Of a stretch of DNA of 64,000 nucleotides, positions 26,235 through 34,748 are shown one piece after another; the stretch's first letter is position 1; each line of letters starts with the position of its first letter. The stretch lies in the NCBI GenBank assembly GCA_963752755.1, contig CAVVZJ010000014.1:496001-560000 (forward strand), given 5' to 3'. The notes below the pieces were generated by a model that had not been told where the DNA came from, ran no database searches, and saw only the letters and a list, made by a program, of their open reading frames with translations. The position numbers and the translations under genes are program-made. This DNA comes from CAVVZJ01 sp963752755. Its GTDB lineage: Bacteria > Planctomycetota > Planctomycetia > Isosphaerales > Isosphaeraceae.

Positions 26235-27446
26235 ATGGATTTCGCGATCCCCGAGGCCATCCGACCGATCCTGGCAGCCGTGCGCGACCTGATCGAGCGC
26301 GAGGTGATCCCGCTTGAGCAGAGCCTCGGCTCGCGACCGTTCGCGGAACTGGAGCCGGAGCTGGCCAGGGTGCGGGAACGTGCGAAGGAAAAGGGGATCT
26401 GGGCGCCCCAGTCTCCGAGCGACTGGGGAGGTATGGGCCTGAGCCTGCTGGAATATGGGCTGGTCGCGGAGGAGCTGGGGCGAAGTCCGCTCGGTCATTA
26501 CGCGGTGAATGCGCAGGCGCCGGATGCCGGCAACATGGAGATCCTCCGCGAGTTCGGCAACGAGGAGCAGCGTCGGAATTGGCTGGAACCGCTGATGCGG
26601 GGCGAAATCCGCAGTTGCTTCGCGATGACGGAGCCGGATCATCCTGGGTCGAACCCGACGTGGATGGGCACCGTCGCAACCCGCGAGGGGGACGGGTACG
26701 TGATCCATGGTCGCAAGTGGTTCGCCTCAGCGGCCGACGGGGCGAGTTTCACGATCGTGATGGTCGTGACGGAGCCGGACGCGCCACCACATCGACGGGC
26801 CAGCCTTCTGATCGTACCCAACGACACACCCGGATATCGGCGCGTCCGCAATATCCCCTGCATGGGCCATGCCGGCGACGGCTGGGCGAGCCATGCCGAG
26901 CTGGCGTTTGAGGCGTGTCGGGTCCCGGTGGGGAACTTGCTAGGTGAGCCGGGAGCCGGGTTCGCGATCGCCCAGGCAAGACTTGTGCCGGGGCGGATTC
27001 ACCATGCGATGCGCTGGATCGGTGTGGCTGGCCGGGCGTTCGATCTTCTGTGCAAGAGGGCGGCCTGCCGAGAGATCGCGCCCGGGGAGTTGCTCGGGAG
27101 CCGGCAGGCGGTTCAAGGCTGGATCGCCGAGAGTCGGGCCGAGATTCACGCCGCCAGGCTCGCCGTGCTGCATGCCGCCTGGACGATCGACCATGCCGGC
27201 CCTGCGTCGGCGCGGGAGGAAATCTCGCTGGTGAAGTTCCATGCGGCAGGTGTCATGCTCCGCGTAATCGACCGGGCCATCCAGGCTCACGGCGCACTCG
27301 GGATCAGCGACGATACGGTCCTCGCCTGGTTTTACCGGCACGAGCGCGCGGCTCGGATCTACGATGGGCCGGACGAGGTCCACAAGGTCGCGGCGGCCCG
27401 GAGCATCCTGAAACGCTATGTCGAGGAGCCCGCGGAACGACCTTGA
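26235..27446 (+). CDS. acyl-CoA dehydrogenase, ACAD10/11-like
   Basis: A 403-residue FAD enzyme (start MDFAIPEAIRPILA; an ATG 15 bases upstream is also in frame). Family blocks: APQSPSDWGGMGLSLLEYG near residue 57, CFAMTEPDHPGSNP near 126, WFASAADGA near 161 and the C-terminal LAWFYRHERAARIYDGPDEVHK. The DGPDEVHK ending and total length fit the ACAD10/ACAD11-type subfamily rather than straight-chain beta-oxidation enzymes. It leads a tight operon with an APH-like kinase (18 bases downstream) and an SDR. ACAD11-type enzymes act with such kinases on phosphorylated 4-hydroxyacyl-CoA, which I infer as the likely role. Confidence 0.88.
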   Translation: MDFAIPEAIRPILAAVRDLIEREVIPLEQSLGSRPFAELEPELARVRERAKEKGIWAPQSPSDWGGMGLSLLEYGLVAEELGRSPLGHYAVNAQAPDAGNMEILREFGNEEQRRNWLEPLMRGEIRSCFAMTEPDHPGSNPTWMGTVATREGDGYVIHGRKWFASAADGASFTIVMVVTEPDAPPHRRASLLIVPNDTPGYRRVRNIPCMGHAGDGWASHAELAFEACRVPVGNLLGEPGAGFAIAQARLVPGRIHHAMRWIGVAGRAFDLLCKRAACREIAPGELLGSRQAVQGWIAESRAEIHAARLAVLHAAWTIDHAGPASAREEISLVKFHAAGVMLRVIDRAIQAHGALGISDDTVLAWFYRHERAARIYDGPDEVHKVAAARSILKRYVEEPAERP

Positions 27447-27464
27447 GTCGAGGGAGGTCCGACC

Positions 27465-28526
27465 ATGTTGCCAACCAGTGACGAGCCGCGGTCCGTACGG
27501 ACTGGCGAGGAACTGGACGTTCTCCGACTGGGCGAATATCTCGCCGAACACCTGGCTGGCTGGGAAGGGCCGATCGTCGTCGAGCAGTTCCCGTCGGGCT
27601 ATTCGAACCTCACGTACCTGATCCGCACGCCGGACCGCGAGCTGGTCCTGCGACGGCCGCCGCTCGGGAACCGGGTCAAGTCGGCGCACGACATGGGCCG
27701 GGAATATCGGGTGCTCTCGCATCTCAGCCAGGTCTACGAGCCAGCACCGAAGCCGGTCCTCTTCTGTGAGGAAGCCTCGGTGATCGGTGCGCCGTTCTTC
27801 CTGATGGAGCGACGGCGAGGGACGATCCTCCGAGGCTCCAGGGGAGGCCCGACATCACCACAGGAAGTGAGGCGGCTCAACGAGACGCTCGTCGAGGGCC
27901 TGGCTCGGCTGCATGCAATCGATTACGTCGCCACTGGTCTTGGCAATTTGGGGAAACCCGAGGGGTTCGTCGATCGCCAGGTGACGGGCTGGGCCCATCG
28001 CTACCAGGACGCCCGGACGGATCCGGTCCCCAGGTTGGAACGGGTCGCGGCCTGGCTGGCAGAGAACCGACCGGGCGAGTCGGGCGCGGCCTTGATCCAC
28101 AATGATTACAAGTTCGACAACCTCGTGCTCGACCCCGACGACCCGGGTCGGATTGTCGCCGTTCTCGACTGGGAGATGGCCACGATCGGTGACCCTCTGA
28201 TGGACCTGGGAACGACGCTCGGCTACTGGATCGAACCGGACGACCCCGCGCCCCTGAAGGCCCTCGTCGTCGGCCCGACCGATCGGCCGGATAGCCTGAG
28301 CCGTCGCGAGGTGGTCGAGCGGTACGCGACGGAGACGGGTCGCGAGCTGGGTGACATGCGATTCTACTCCGCCTTCGGACGATTCAAGATCGCTGTGATC
28401 GCGCAGCAGATCTACGCTCGATATGTCCGCGGCTTGACCCGGGACGAGCGGTTCGCCAGGCTTGGCGAGGCGGTGGCGGCACTCGGGGACGCGGCGTCGG
28501 AGACGATCGAGTCGGGGCGCATCTGA
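27465..28526 (+). CDS. aminoglycoside-phosphotransferase-like kinase, ACAD10/11 N-domain-like
   Basis: A 353-residue APH-fold kinase. Visible are SGYSNLTYLIRTPDRELVLRRPP (nucleotide-binding lobe with the Lys/Arg strand), the catalytic loop HNDYKFDNLVLDP (near residue 212) and the metal-binding DWEMATIGDPLMDLG (near 235). GAGGGAGG precedes ATG 27465. In LvaA and mammalian ACAD10/11, a kinase of this type phosphorylates the hydroxyl of 4-hydroxyacyl-CoA before the dehydrogenase-like partner eliminates phosphate. The gene order here, dehydrogenase then kinase then SDR, supports that reading over antibiotic resistance. Substrate is inferred. Confidence 0.85.
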   Translation: MLPTSDEPRSVRTGEELDVLRLGEYLAEHLAGWEGPIVVEQFPSGYSNLTYLIRTPDRELVLRRPPLGNRVKSAHDMGREYRVLSHLSQVYEPAPKPVLFCEEASVIGAPFFLMERRRGTILRGSRGGPTSPQEVRRLNETLVEGLARLHAIDYVATGLGNLGKPEGFVDRQVTGWAHRYQDARTDPVPRLERVAAWLAENRPGESGAALIHNDYKFDNLVLDPDDPGRIVAVLDWEMATIGDPLMDLGTTLGYWIEPDDPAPLKALVVGPTDRPDSLSRREVVERYATETGRELGDMRFYSAFGRFKIAVIAQQIYARYVRGLTRDERFARLGEAVAALGDAASETIESGRI

Positions 28527-28551
28527 GGGTCGAACCGAGGAAGGAGGAGCC

Positions 28552-29313
28552 ATGAGCGGCTCTTTTGATCTGTCGGGGCGGGTAGCGATCGTGACGGGCG
28601 GTGGCCGGGGAATCGGCCGGGCGATTGCCGATCGACTCGCGGCGGCCGGGGCGGGCGTCGCAATCGCCAGCCGCAAGCGGGAGAACCTGGAGGCGACCGC
28701 TCGCGAACTCGCCGACCGGCCGGGCCAGGTCGTGCCGATCGAGTGCCACGTCGGCCGGGTAGAACAGATCGAACGGCTCGTGCGCGAGGTCGAGGAACGG
28801 CTCGGCCTGGTGGACATCCTCGTCAACAACAGCGCCACGAATCTCGGCCAGGGGCCGGCGCTGGACGTGACTGACGAGATGCTCGACAAGATGGTGGAGG
28901 TCAACGTCAAGGCGGCGGTCCGCCTGATCCGGCTCTTGGTGCCCAAGATGATCGAACGCAGACGCGGCTCGATCATCAACATCACCTCAATCTCCGGCCT
29001 CCAGCCCCAGCCCGGCGGTCTGCTTTACAGCGGCACGAAGGCCATGCTCCTCATGATGACCCGTTGCTGGGCCCGCGAGTTCGGCCAGTACGGGGTCCGC
29101 GTCAACTCGATTGCGCCCGGACTGATCCAGACCGACTTCAGCGCCTATTTCTGGCAGGATGAAGCACGTCGCCAGGAATACCTGCAAGGCCAGGCGATCG
29201 GACGTCTCGGACAGCCGGACGACGTCGGCGGCCTGGCACTCTACCTGGCTTCGGATGAGTCCTCGTTCGTCACAGGACAGGTCTTCGTCGTGGACGGTGG
29301 GGCGACAGCCTGA
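28552..29313 (+). CDS. short-chain dehydrogenase/reductase
   Basis: A 253-residue classical SDR. The Rossmann motif TGGGRGIG is at residues 15-22, NNSAT near 92 replaces the usual NNAG, and the catalytic Ser146/148, Tyr159 and Lys163 lie in ITSISG and YSGTKA. The C-terminal SSFVTGQVFVVDGG is typical of FabG-like enzymes. A perfect AAGGAGG precedes ATG 28552. Last gene of the dehydrogenase-kinase-SDR operon, it probably oxidises or reduces a hydroxy/keto acyl-CoA made by the other two. Confidence 0.88.
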   Translation: MSGSFDLSGRVAIVTGGGRGIGRAIADRLAAAGAGVAIASRKRENLEATARELADRPGQVVPIECHVGRVEQIERLVREVEERLGLVDILVNNSATNLGQGPALDVTDEMLDKMVEVNVKAAVRLIRLLVPKMIERRRGSIINITSISGLQPQPGGLLYSGTKAMLLMMTRCWAREFGQYGVRVNSIAPGLIQTDFSAYFWQDEARRQEYLQGQAIGRLGQPDDVGGLALYLASDESSFVTGQVFVVDGGATA

Positions 29314-29861
29314 CAATCCCATCCGTCCGGACCTCCGTCCCAGGACCGGTCGATCCGTCGCATCAAGGTTCGATCATCACGACCGGTCATCCCACACATG
29401 CGATCGGTCGGGTGAGCAAGGACAAAGCGGTCGAGGGAGACGCCGAGTCCTGGACCGTCAGGCACGATGATCCAACCGTCGCGTATCGGGCCTTCGAGGA
29501 TGTTGGCGTCCTCGACGAGCCAAAGGGCGTGCGTGTTGCCGTTCCAGGTCTTGCCGGCTACGCTCCGTCGCAGGGCCCCAAGCCCGAACCATGACCATCG
29601 CCACAAATCAGTCCTGGGGTGGAAGTTGAGGATAGCGAGGAACGGCTCATCGATCCTTTCCCGGTCCACTCCTCACCACCCTTCCCTCCCTCCTGTTGGG
29701 AATCTAGGCAAACTACGGAACCGCAATCGCCGTAACCTGAAAACCTCGGATTGGAGAACCCGCGTTTTCGACCGATAATTGAGGAGATGCGACTGCTCGC
29801 GGCTGGCGCATCGACGGGATGAGATGACGCGACGAACGACGGGGCCTTCAGGAACCCGAAC
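29314..29861. other. intergenic region with a possible gene remnant
   Basis: About 550 bases between the SDR and GH57 genes. Apart from the minus-strand remnant listed separately and a slightly AT-richer tail (29700-29790) that could hold the GH57 promoter, I see no gene, repeat or RNA. Confidence 0.4.
29400..29560 (-). pseudogene. possible remnant of a mandelate racemase/enolase-superfamily C-terminus
   Basis: Within an open minus-strand frame (29241-29669), the stretch LVEDANILEGPIRDGWIIVPDGPGLGVSLD resembles the C-terminal end of mandelate racemase/muconate-lactonizing enzymes, which often finish with an IPDGPGLGVELD-type strand. No barrel or metal-ligand sequence surrounds it. It is most likely a decayed 3' fragment; chance is not excluded. 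Confidence 0.3.
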
Positions 29862-32045
29862 ATGGCCGGCGTCCGCTTGATCTTCACGCTGCACAACCAT
29901 CAGCCTGTGGGCAACTTCGAGGGCGTCTTCGAGGCCGCGTACCGGGAGAGCTACCGGCCGTTCCTCGACGTGATGGAAGACTACCCCGACCTGCCCTTCG
30001 TGCTGCACACCTCCGGCCCCTTGATGGAATGGCTCGTCGCGACCAAGCCCGACTACATCAGCCGCCTCCGCGCCATGGTCGAGGCCGGCCGGGTCGAGAT
30101 CCTGGGTGGTCCGTTCCAGGAACCGATCCTCACGATGATCCCCCACCGCGACCGTGTCGGCCAGATCCGCGCCTACTCGGCTTATCTCGAACGCCTGTTC
30201 GGCCAGCAGGTCCGCGGCGTCTGGTTGCCCGAGCGGGTCTGGGAGCAGCATCTCACCGCAGCACTGGCTGAGGCCGGGATCGAATACACAGTCCTCGACG
30301 ACTTCCACTTCCAGCGTGCCGGCTTGCCCGACTCGGCTCTTTTTGGCTACTACCTCACCGAGGACGACGGCCAGCTCCTCAAGGTCTTCCCCAACTCGGA
30401 GCGGATGCGCTACCTCGTCCCCTGGCGCGAGCCACACGAGTCGTTCGAGTACCTCCGCGAGCTGGCCCACACCCACCTCGGCGCCGTCGTCGTCTGCGCC
30501 GACGACGGCGAGAAGTTTGGCGCCTGGCCCAACACCCACGAGCACGTCTTCGAAAAGCGCTGGCTCCGCCATTTCTGCGACATGCTCAGCGCCAACCGCG
30601 AATGGATCGAGACGACCACCTTCGCCCGCGCCATCCGCGAAACCCTCCCGCTCGGCAAGGTTTATCTCCCCGACTCGTCCTACCGCGAGATGACCGAGTG
30701 GGTCCTCCCGGCCGACCTCTTCCTCCGATACCAGGCGGCCTTGAAGGTCTCGGAAGGGCACTCGGAATCCGAGCGGCTCCGGCCGTTCGTCCGCGCCGGC
30801 GGCTTCTGGCGAAACTTCAAGGCCAAGTATGCCGAGAGCGACGAGATGTACTCCCGGATGCTCGGTCTCTCCAACCGTCTCGCCGACCTCGGCCGCCGTG
30901 AGGGCATCGATGGCGCGGGGCTCGAACGGGCTCGCCAGGAGCTTTACCGCGGTCAGTGCAATTGCCCCTACTGGCACGGCGCCTTCGGCGGTCTCTACCT
31001 GCCCCACCTCCGCAACGCGATCTACCGCCACCTCCTTGCCGCCCACGACGCGCTCGACGCCGCCGAGCACAAGTCCGGACCCCGCGTCGAGATCGAGGCC
31101 GGCGATTTCAACCTGGACGCTCGCCAGGAAGTCCGACTGGAGAATGACCAGCTGGTTGCCTTCGTTCGCCCGGCTCTCGGCGGTCACCTGTACGAGCTGG
31201 ATGCCCGCCGCGCCGGGGTTAACCTCCTGGCGACCCTCGACCGCCGCCCCGAGCCCTACCACGGCACGATCGCTGCCGCCGCTCGCGGTGAGGCGACCGA
31301 TGACCACCGGCCGGCCGTCACCGAGGCCTTGATCTTCAAACAAGAAGGGCTCGACCGCCTCCTTGTTTACGACCGGACCCCTCGCAAGGCCCTTGTCGAT
31401 CACTTCCTCGCTCCGGAAGCGACCCTCGACGACCTCGCTGCCTGCCGAGATGTCGAGCGTGGTGACTTCGCCGCCGGGACGTACCTCTCCCGCATCAGCC
31501 GTTCCCCGGATGCTGTCACCCTCACGATGGAGCGTCCCGGTCTCGCCGAAGGCCACCCAATCCGCCTCCGCAAGACGCTCCGCCTTGCCGCCGGCTCGCC
31601 CGAACTGGAAGTCACCTACGACCTCGAAGACCTTCCCCGCGACACGGAGCTACACTTCGCCGTCGAGCTGAACCTCGCGGGCATGGCCGGCCACGCCCCC
31701 GACCGTTACCTGACCGCCGACGACAACCGCCTCGGTCCTCTCGACAGCCGCCTCGACCTGCCTTCCACCTCTCACCTCGACCTGACGGACGAGTGGCTCG
31801 ACCTCCGCGTCGCCCTCCAGTGGTCGCGACCAGCCGCGGTCTGGTCGTTCCCGGTCGAGACGGTCAGCCAAAGTGAGGGTGGATTCGAGGGCGTCTATCA
31901 GAGCACGGCAATCTTTCCCCGATGGACCGTCCGCCCCGACGATTCCGGCCGCTGGTCCGTCCGCCTCTGCCTGGCCCTCTCTCTCGCCGCCTATCCTTCA
32001 TCGGCCCCATCCCGCGAACCCGGCCGACTCGGTGCGCCAGCATGA
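29862..32045 (+). CDS. glycoside hydrolase family 57 alpha-amylase / 4-alpha-glucanotransferase
   Basis: A 727-residue cytoplasmic alpha-glucan enzyme. The GH57 barrel occupies about residues 1-310: FTLHNHQPVGNF at the N-terminus, GGPFQEPIL, the nucleophile region GVWLPERVWE (Glu near 123) and the acid region VVCADDGEKFG (Asp near 213). It is followed by a DUF1925-like helical section (AKYAESDEMYSRML...QCNCPYWHGAFGGLYLPHLR) and a C-terminal beta-sandwich (DUF1926-like; ALGGHLYELDARRAGVNLL). The architecture matches bacterial and archaeal 4-alpha-glucanotransferases, so glycogen or maltodextrin processing is likely. The 3' end abuts an inverted-repeat element. Confidence 0.92.
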   Translation: MAGVRLIFTLHNHQPVGNFEGVFEAAYRESYRPFLDVMEDYPDLPFVLHTSGPLMEWLVATKPDYISRLRAMVEAGRVEILGGPFQEPILTMIPHRDRVGQIRAYSAYLERLFGQQVRGVWLPERVWEQHLTAALAEAGIEYTVLDDFHFQRAGLPDSALFGYYLTEDDGQLLKVFPNSERMRYLVPWREPHESFEYLRELAHTHLGAVVVCADDGEKFGAWPNTHEHVFEKRWLRHFCDMLSANREWIETTTFARAIRETLPLGKVYLPDSSYREMTEWVLPADLFLRYQAALKVSEGHSESERLRPFVRAGGFWRNFKAKYAESDEMYSRMLGLSNRLADLGRREGIDGAGLERARQELYRGQCNCPYWHGAFGGLYLPHLRNAIYRHLLAAHDALDAAEHKSGPRVEIEAGDFNLDARQEVRLENDQLVAFVRPALGGHLYELDARRAGVNLLATLDRRPEPYHGTIAAAARGEATDDHRPAVTEALIFKQEGLDRLLVYDRTPRKALVDHFLAPEATLDDLAACRDVERGDFAAGTYLSRISRSPDAVTLTMERPGLAEGHPIRLRKTLRLAAGSPELEVTYDLEDLPRDTELHFAVELNLAGMAGHAPDRYLTADDNRLGPLDSRLDLPSTSHLDLTDEWLDLRVALQWSRPAAVWSFPVETVSQSEGGFEGVYQSTAIFPRWTVRPDDSGRWSVRLCLALSLAAYPSSAPSREPGRLGAPA

Positions 32046-32079
32046 ATTGCTACCCTTTCGTAATGCGCTGATTTCCATC

Positions 32080-32233
32080 GGAGTGACGCCGTTGGCGTCA
32101 CCGGGCGGAGTAGGCCCGACTTCAGTCGGGCCGGATATTCCTGGCTTTCCTGGACTTCCGGCCCAACTGAAGTCGGACCTACGGCTTCCGGCATCGGCCA
32201 AGGCTCGGGCGAAAGGGCCAACGGCGTCACTCC
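32080..32233. repeat. nested inverted-repeat (REP/MITE-like) element
   Basis: An outer perfect 17-bp inverted repeat (GGAGTGACGCCGTTGGC at 32080-32096; its complement at 32217-32233) encloses an inner 25-bp inverted repeat with two mismatches (32110-32134 and 32158-32182, core CCGACTTCAGT). The inner unit recurs at 56121-56190. The whole can fold into one long hairpin. It occupies the gap between GH57 and DUF58 genes; no transposase is present. Confidence 0.8.
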
Positions 32234-32260
32234 TATTCCATTCACTCGGGAATCCGGTCA

Positions 32261-33193
32261 TTGAAAGTCTGGGGTTTTCGACGCCGCCACCCACCCCCCG
32301 CTCCGACCGTGGACGCCGCCGCCCTGGTGCGGAAGGCCCGACGTCTGCGCTTCCGCGTCAAGCCCGACGCCGTCGCCGCCCTTGCCGGCGCCTACCTCGG
32401 CGCCCGTCCGGGCACGGGCCTCACCTTCGCGGAGCTTCGGGCTTATGAGCCGGGCGACGACGTGCGGCATCTCGACTGGAACGTCACCGCCCGGCAGGGT
32501 CGGCCCTATGTCCGCCGGTTCATCGAGGAGCGGGCACTGTCACTCTGGCTGATCATGGATGTCTCCGCCAGCATGCGTTTTGGGCCCGATGGCCGGACCA
32601 AGGCCGACCGCGCCGCCCAGGCCGCTGCCTTGCTCGCCTCCGCCGCGGTCCAGAATGGCGACCTGGCCGGCCTGGCGCTGGTCAGCGACCGCCTCGAATG
32701 CGAGGTCCTGCCCGGCGGGGGTATCCGCCATCTGGCCCGCCTCCTCCGCAATCTCATCGCCACCCCGGCCAGTTCCCGACGGACCGACCTCACCGCCGGC
32801 CTCCCCCGACTTGGTCGTGCCACCCGCCGGGCGCTGGTGATCGTCCTCAGTGACTTCCTCGACCCCGGTCCCGTCGCCGTCTGGCGTGCCCTGGCACGCC
32901 GCCACGAGGTCGTGGCCCTCCGCCTGGTCGAACCTCGCGAGGAAGCCCTGCCCGCCGCCGGCCTGGTCGCCGTCGAGGAGGCCGAGACCGGGCGCCGTCG
33001 CGTCATCGACGCGGGCTCGAAGCGCGTCCGTGACGCCTACGCCGCCGCCGCCCGCGATCGTCAAGACGCCTTCCGGAGCTGGTGCGCCGAGGCCGGCTTG
33101 ACCGGCCATGACCTCTCCACGGCCGACGATCCCATTGCCCCCCTCCTCCGCTTCTTCCGCGGCCGCGCCGCCCGCCGAGGTGGTCGCGCTTGA
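32261..33193 (+). CDS. DUF58 domain-containing protein
   Basis: A 310-residue DUF58/vWA-like protein. The hallmark RPGTGLTFAELRAYEPGDDVRHLDWNVTARQGRPYVRRF lies near residues 49-87, followed by LIMDVSASMRFG (MIDAS-like DxSxS near residue 98) and VIVLSDFLDPG near 205. There is no transmembrane helix. The frame starts at TTG 32261, or possibly GTG 32309; no good ATG exists. DUF58 proteins usually accompany a MoxR ATPase and von Willebrand/BatA membrane proteins, but none is adjacent. The upstream region is the inverted-repeat element, which may have displaced the original context. Confidence 0.85.
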   Translation: MKVWGFRRRHPPPAPTVDAAALVRKARRLRFRVKPDAVAALAGAYLGARPGTGLTFAELRAYEPGDDVRHLDWNVTARQGRPYVRRFIEERALSLWLIMDVSASMRFGPDGRTKADRAAQAAALLASAAVQNGDLAGLALVSDRLECEVLPGGGIRHLARLLRNLIATPASSRRTDLTAGLPRLGRATRRALVIVLSDFLDPGPVAVWRALARRHEVVALRLVEPREEALPAAGLVAVEEAETGRRRVIDAGSKRVRDAYAAAARDRQDAFRSWCAEAGLTGHDLSTADDPIAPLLRFFRGRAARRGGRA

Positions 33194-33306
33194 GCCTTGC
33201 CGATGACGCCCGGATCTCGAGAATCACGAGCAGGACGACTGGGCCCGCTCGCTCGGGCACCAGCCGTCCCGACTGGCCGACGCGACACGTTTTCAACCCG
33301 ATGAAA

Positions 33307-34536
33307 TCAGACGCTCCAATGGGCGACCTGCCCCGCTCGCAAGGCCCGGTTCGCCAGGTGAGCCGCCGAGGCGGCACTGACGCCGGCCTCCGCGGGGGCG
33401 TTGGGGCGGTTGCGGCTGCGGACGCATTCGATCCAGTTGCTCAGGTGGAGCCACTCGCCGTCGGGCTTGTCGTAGAAGTCGGCCCCACGTTTGCCGCTGC
33501 CCAGAACGAACTCCTCGGACTCGCCCCGACCGCGCTCGGGGTGGATCTCGTAGCGACCGCGGTCGAGGTAGAGTGTGGCATCAGTCCCCATGAACTCGAG
33601 CATGGCACCGTTGCGGGCGTTGGAGAAGGTGCCCTCGAAGTAGACCTGCACACCCTTCTCGGGATAGGTCAACAGAGTTTGCACGGTGTCGGGCGTCTGC
33701 CAGAGCCCTTCGCTGGTGAAGTGATCGCCGATCGAGGTCGCGGTCCTCGGATGGTCGAGGTCCAGAAACCAGTGGGCGACGTCGACGTAGTGAACCATCA
33801 GATCCGTGAACAGTCCGCCGCCGAAGTCCCAGAACCATCGCCAGTTCCCGATGAGCTTGTAATCGTCGAACGGCTGGTCCGGGGCATTGCCGAGGAACGC
33901 CTGCCAGTCGACGAGTTTCGGATCGATTCGGCGGTCGGGACGCCGGGCGCGGTCCTGGTTGCGGTTCCAGGTGAGGTGAACCTTGTGGACTGTGCCCAGT
34001 CTTCCCGAGCGGAGAATCTCCAAAGCCTTCTGGAACTGCGGCATGCTCCGCTGCTGCATGCCGACCTGAACCACCCGCTTGTTGCGGTTCTGCGCCTCGA
34101 TGACGGGCCGCCCCTCTTCGAGTGAGTGCGTCAGCGGTTTCTCGACATAAACATCCTTACCAGCGTTGCAGGCATCCACCGTCATTGGAACGTGCCAGTG
34201 ATCGGGGGTGGCGATGAGCACGGCGTCGATATCGTCACGGTCGAGAATCTCCTGGTAGCATCGGGTCGCGAACGCCTTCTCGTCAGCGAGCTTCTTGCCG
34301 GCCTCGAGGTGAACCGCGTAGATGTCGCAGACCGCGGCGATCCGGACGTCGGGCACCTTCACGAGTGATTGGACGAGATGTCGGCAACGGCCACCGACCC
34401 CGATCAGGCCGATGTTGAGTGCCTCGTTCGCCCCCCGCGCCTGGAACGCGGGGGCACCGAACGCGGTCAGGCCCGCCGCAGCCACGGCGGAGGTATTGAG
34501 GAATTGGCGTCGGGAAGGATGGCGTGCGGGTGTCAT
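33307..34536 (-). CDS. Gfo/Idh/MocA family oxidoreductase, Tat-exported
   Basis: A 409-residue planctomycete-type oxidoreductase. The leader MTPARHPSRRQFLNTSAVAAAGLTAFG has the twin-arginine motif. The NAD(P)-binding IGLIGVGGRCRHLV lies near residue 38, with DAVLIATPDHWH near 103 and the family EKPLTHSLEEG near 131. The C-terminal alpha/beta domain includes NWRWFWDFGGGLFTDLMVHYVDVAHW. These exported proteins probably act on sugars or sugar acids with bound cofactor. Convergent with DUF58; the 212-base gap to the divergent beta-propeller gene shows no recognised site. Confidence 0.9.
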   Translation of the reverse strand: MTPARHPSRRQFLNTSAVAAAGLTAFGAPAFQARGANEALNIGLIGVGGRCRHLVQSLVKVPDVRIAAVCDIYAVHLEAGKKLADEKAFATRCYQEILDRDDIDAVLIATPDHWHVPMTVDACNAGKDVYVEKPLTHSLEEGRPVIEAQNRNKRVVQVGMQQRSMPQFQKALEILRSGRLGTVHKVHLTWNRNQDRARRPDRRIDPKLVDWQAFLGNAPDQPFDDYKLIGNWRWFWDFGGGLFTDLMVHYVDVAHWFLDLDHPRTATSIGDHFTSEGLWQTPDTVQTLLTYPEKGVQVYFEGTFSNARNGAMLEFMGTDATLYLDRGRYEIHPERGRGESEEFVLGSGKRGADFYDKPDGEWLHLSNWIECVRSRNRPNAPAEAGVSAASAAHLANRALRAGQVAHWSV

Positions 34537-34748
34537 TATCGATGCCCTCGAGTCGGGTGATCACACGGATTTGCTTGCGCCAGGAGCCCCATTGTCGTGA
34601 ACCTAACACGACGACTCGTCCCCCGCAATCGAGTCAGCCGGCGGTGACGGGGAGGAGGGCATCGAACGACCGGTGCCGACTCGTTAGACTGGGCCGGGTC
34701 GGCGGGCTCGGCCTGGCGCGGAATGATCCCACACGAGGGAGTGAAATT

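Noticed and set aside
27465..28526. Antibiotic-resistance aminoglycoside phosphotransferase
   Set aside because: The operon with an ACAD10/11-type dehydrogenase and SDR points to acyl-CoA metabolism; only the kinase fold is shared.
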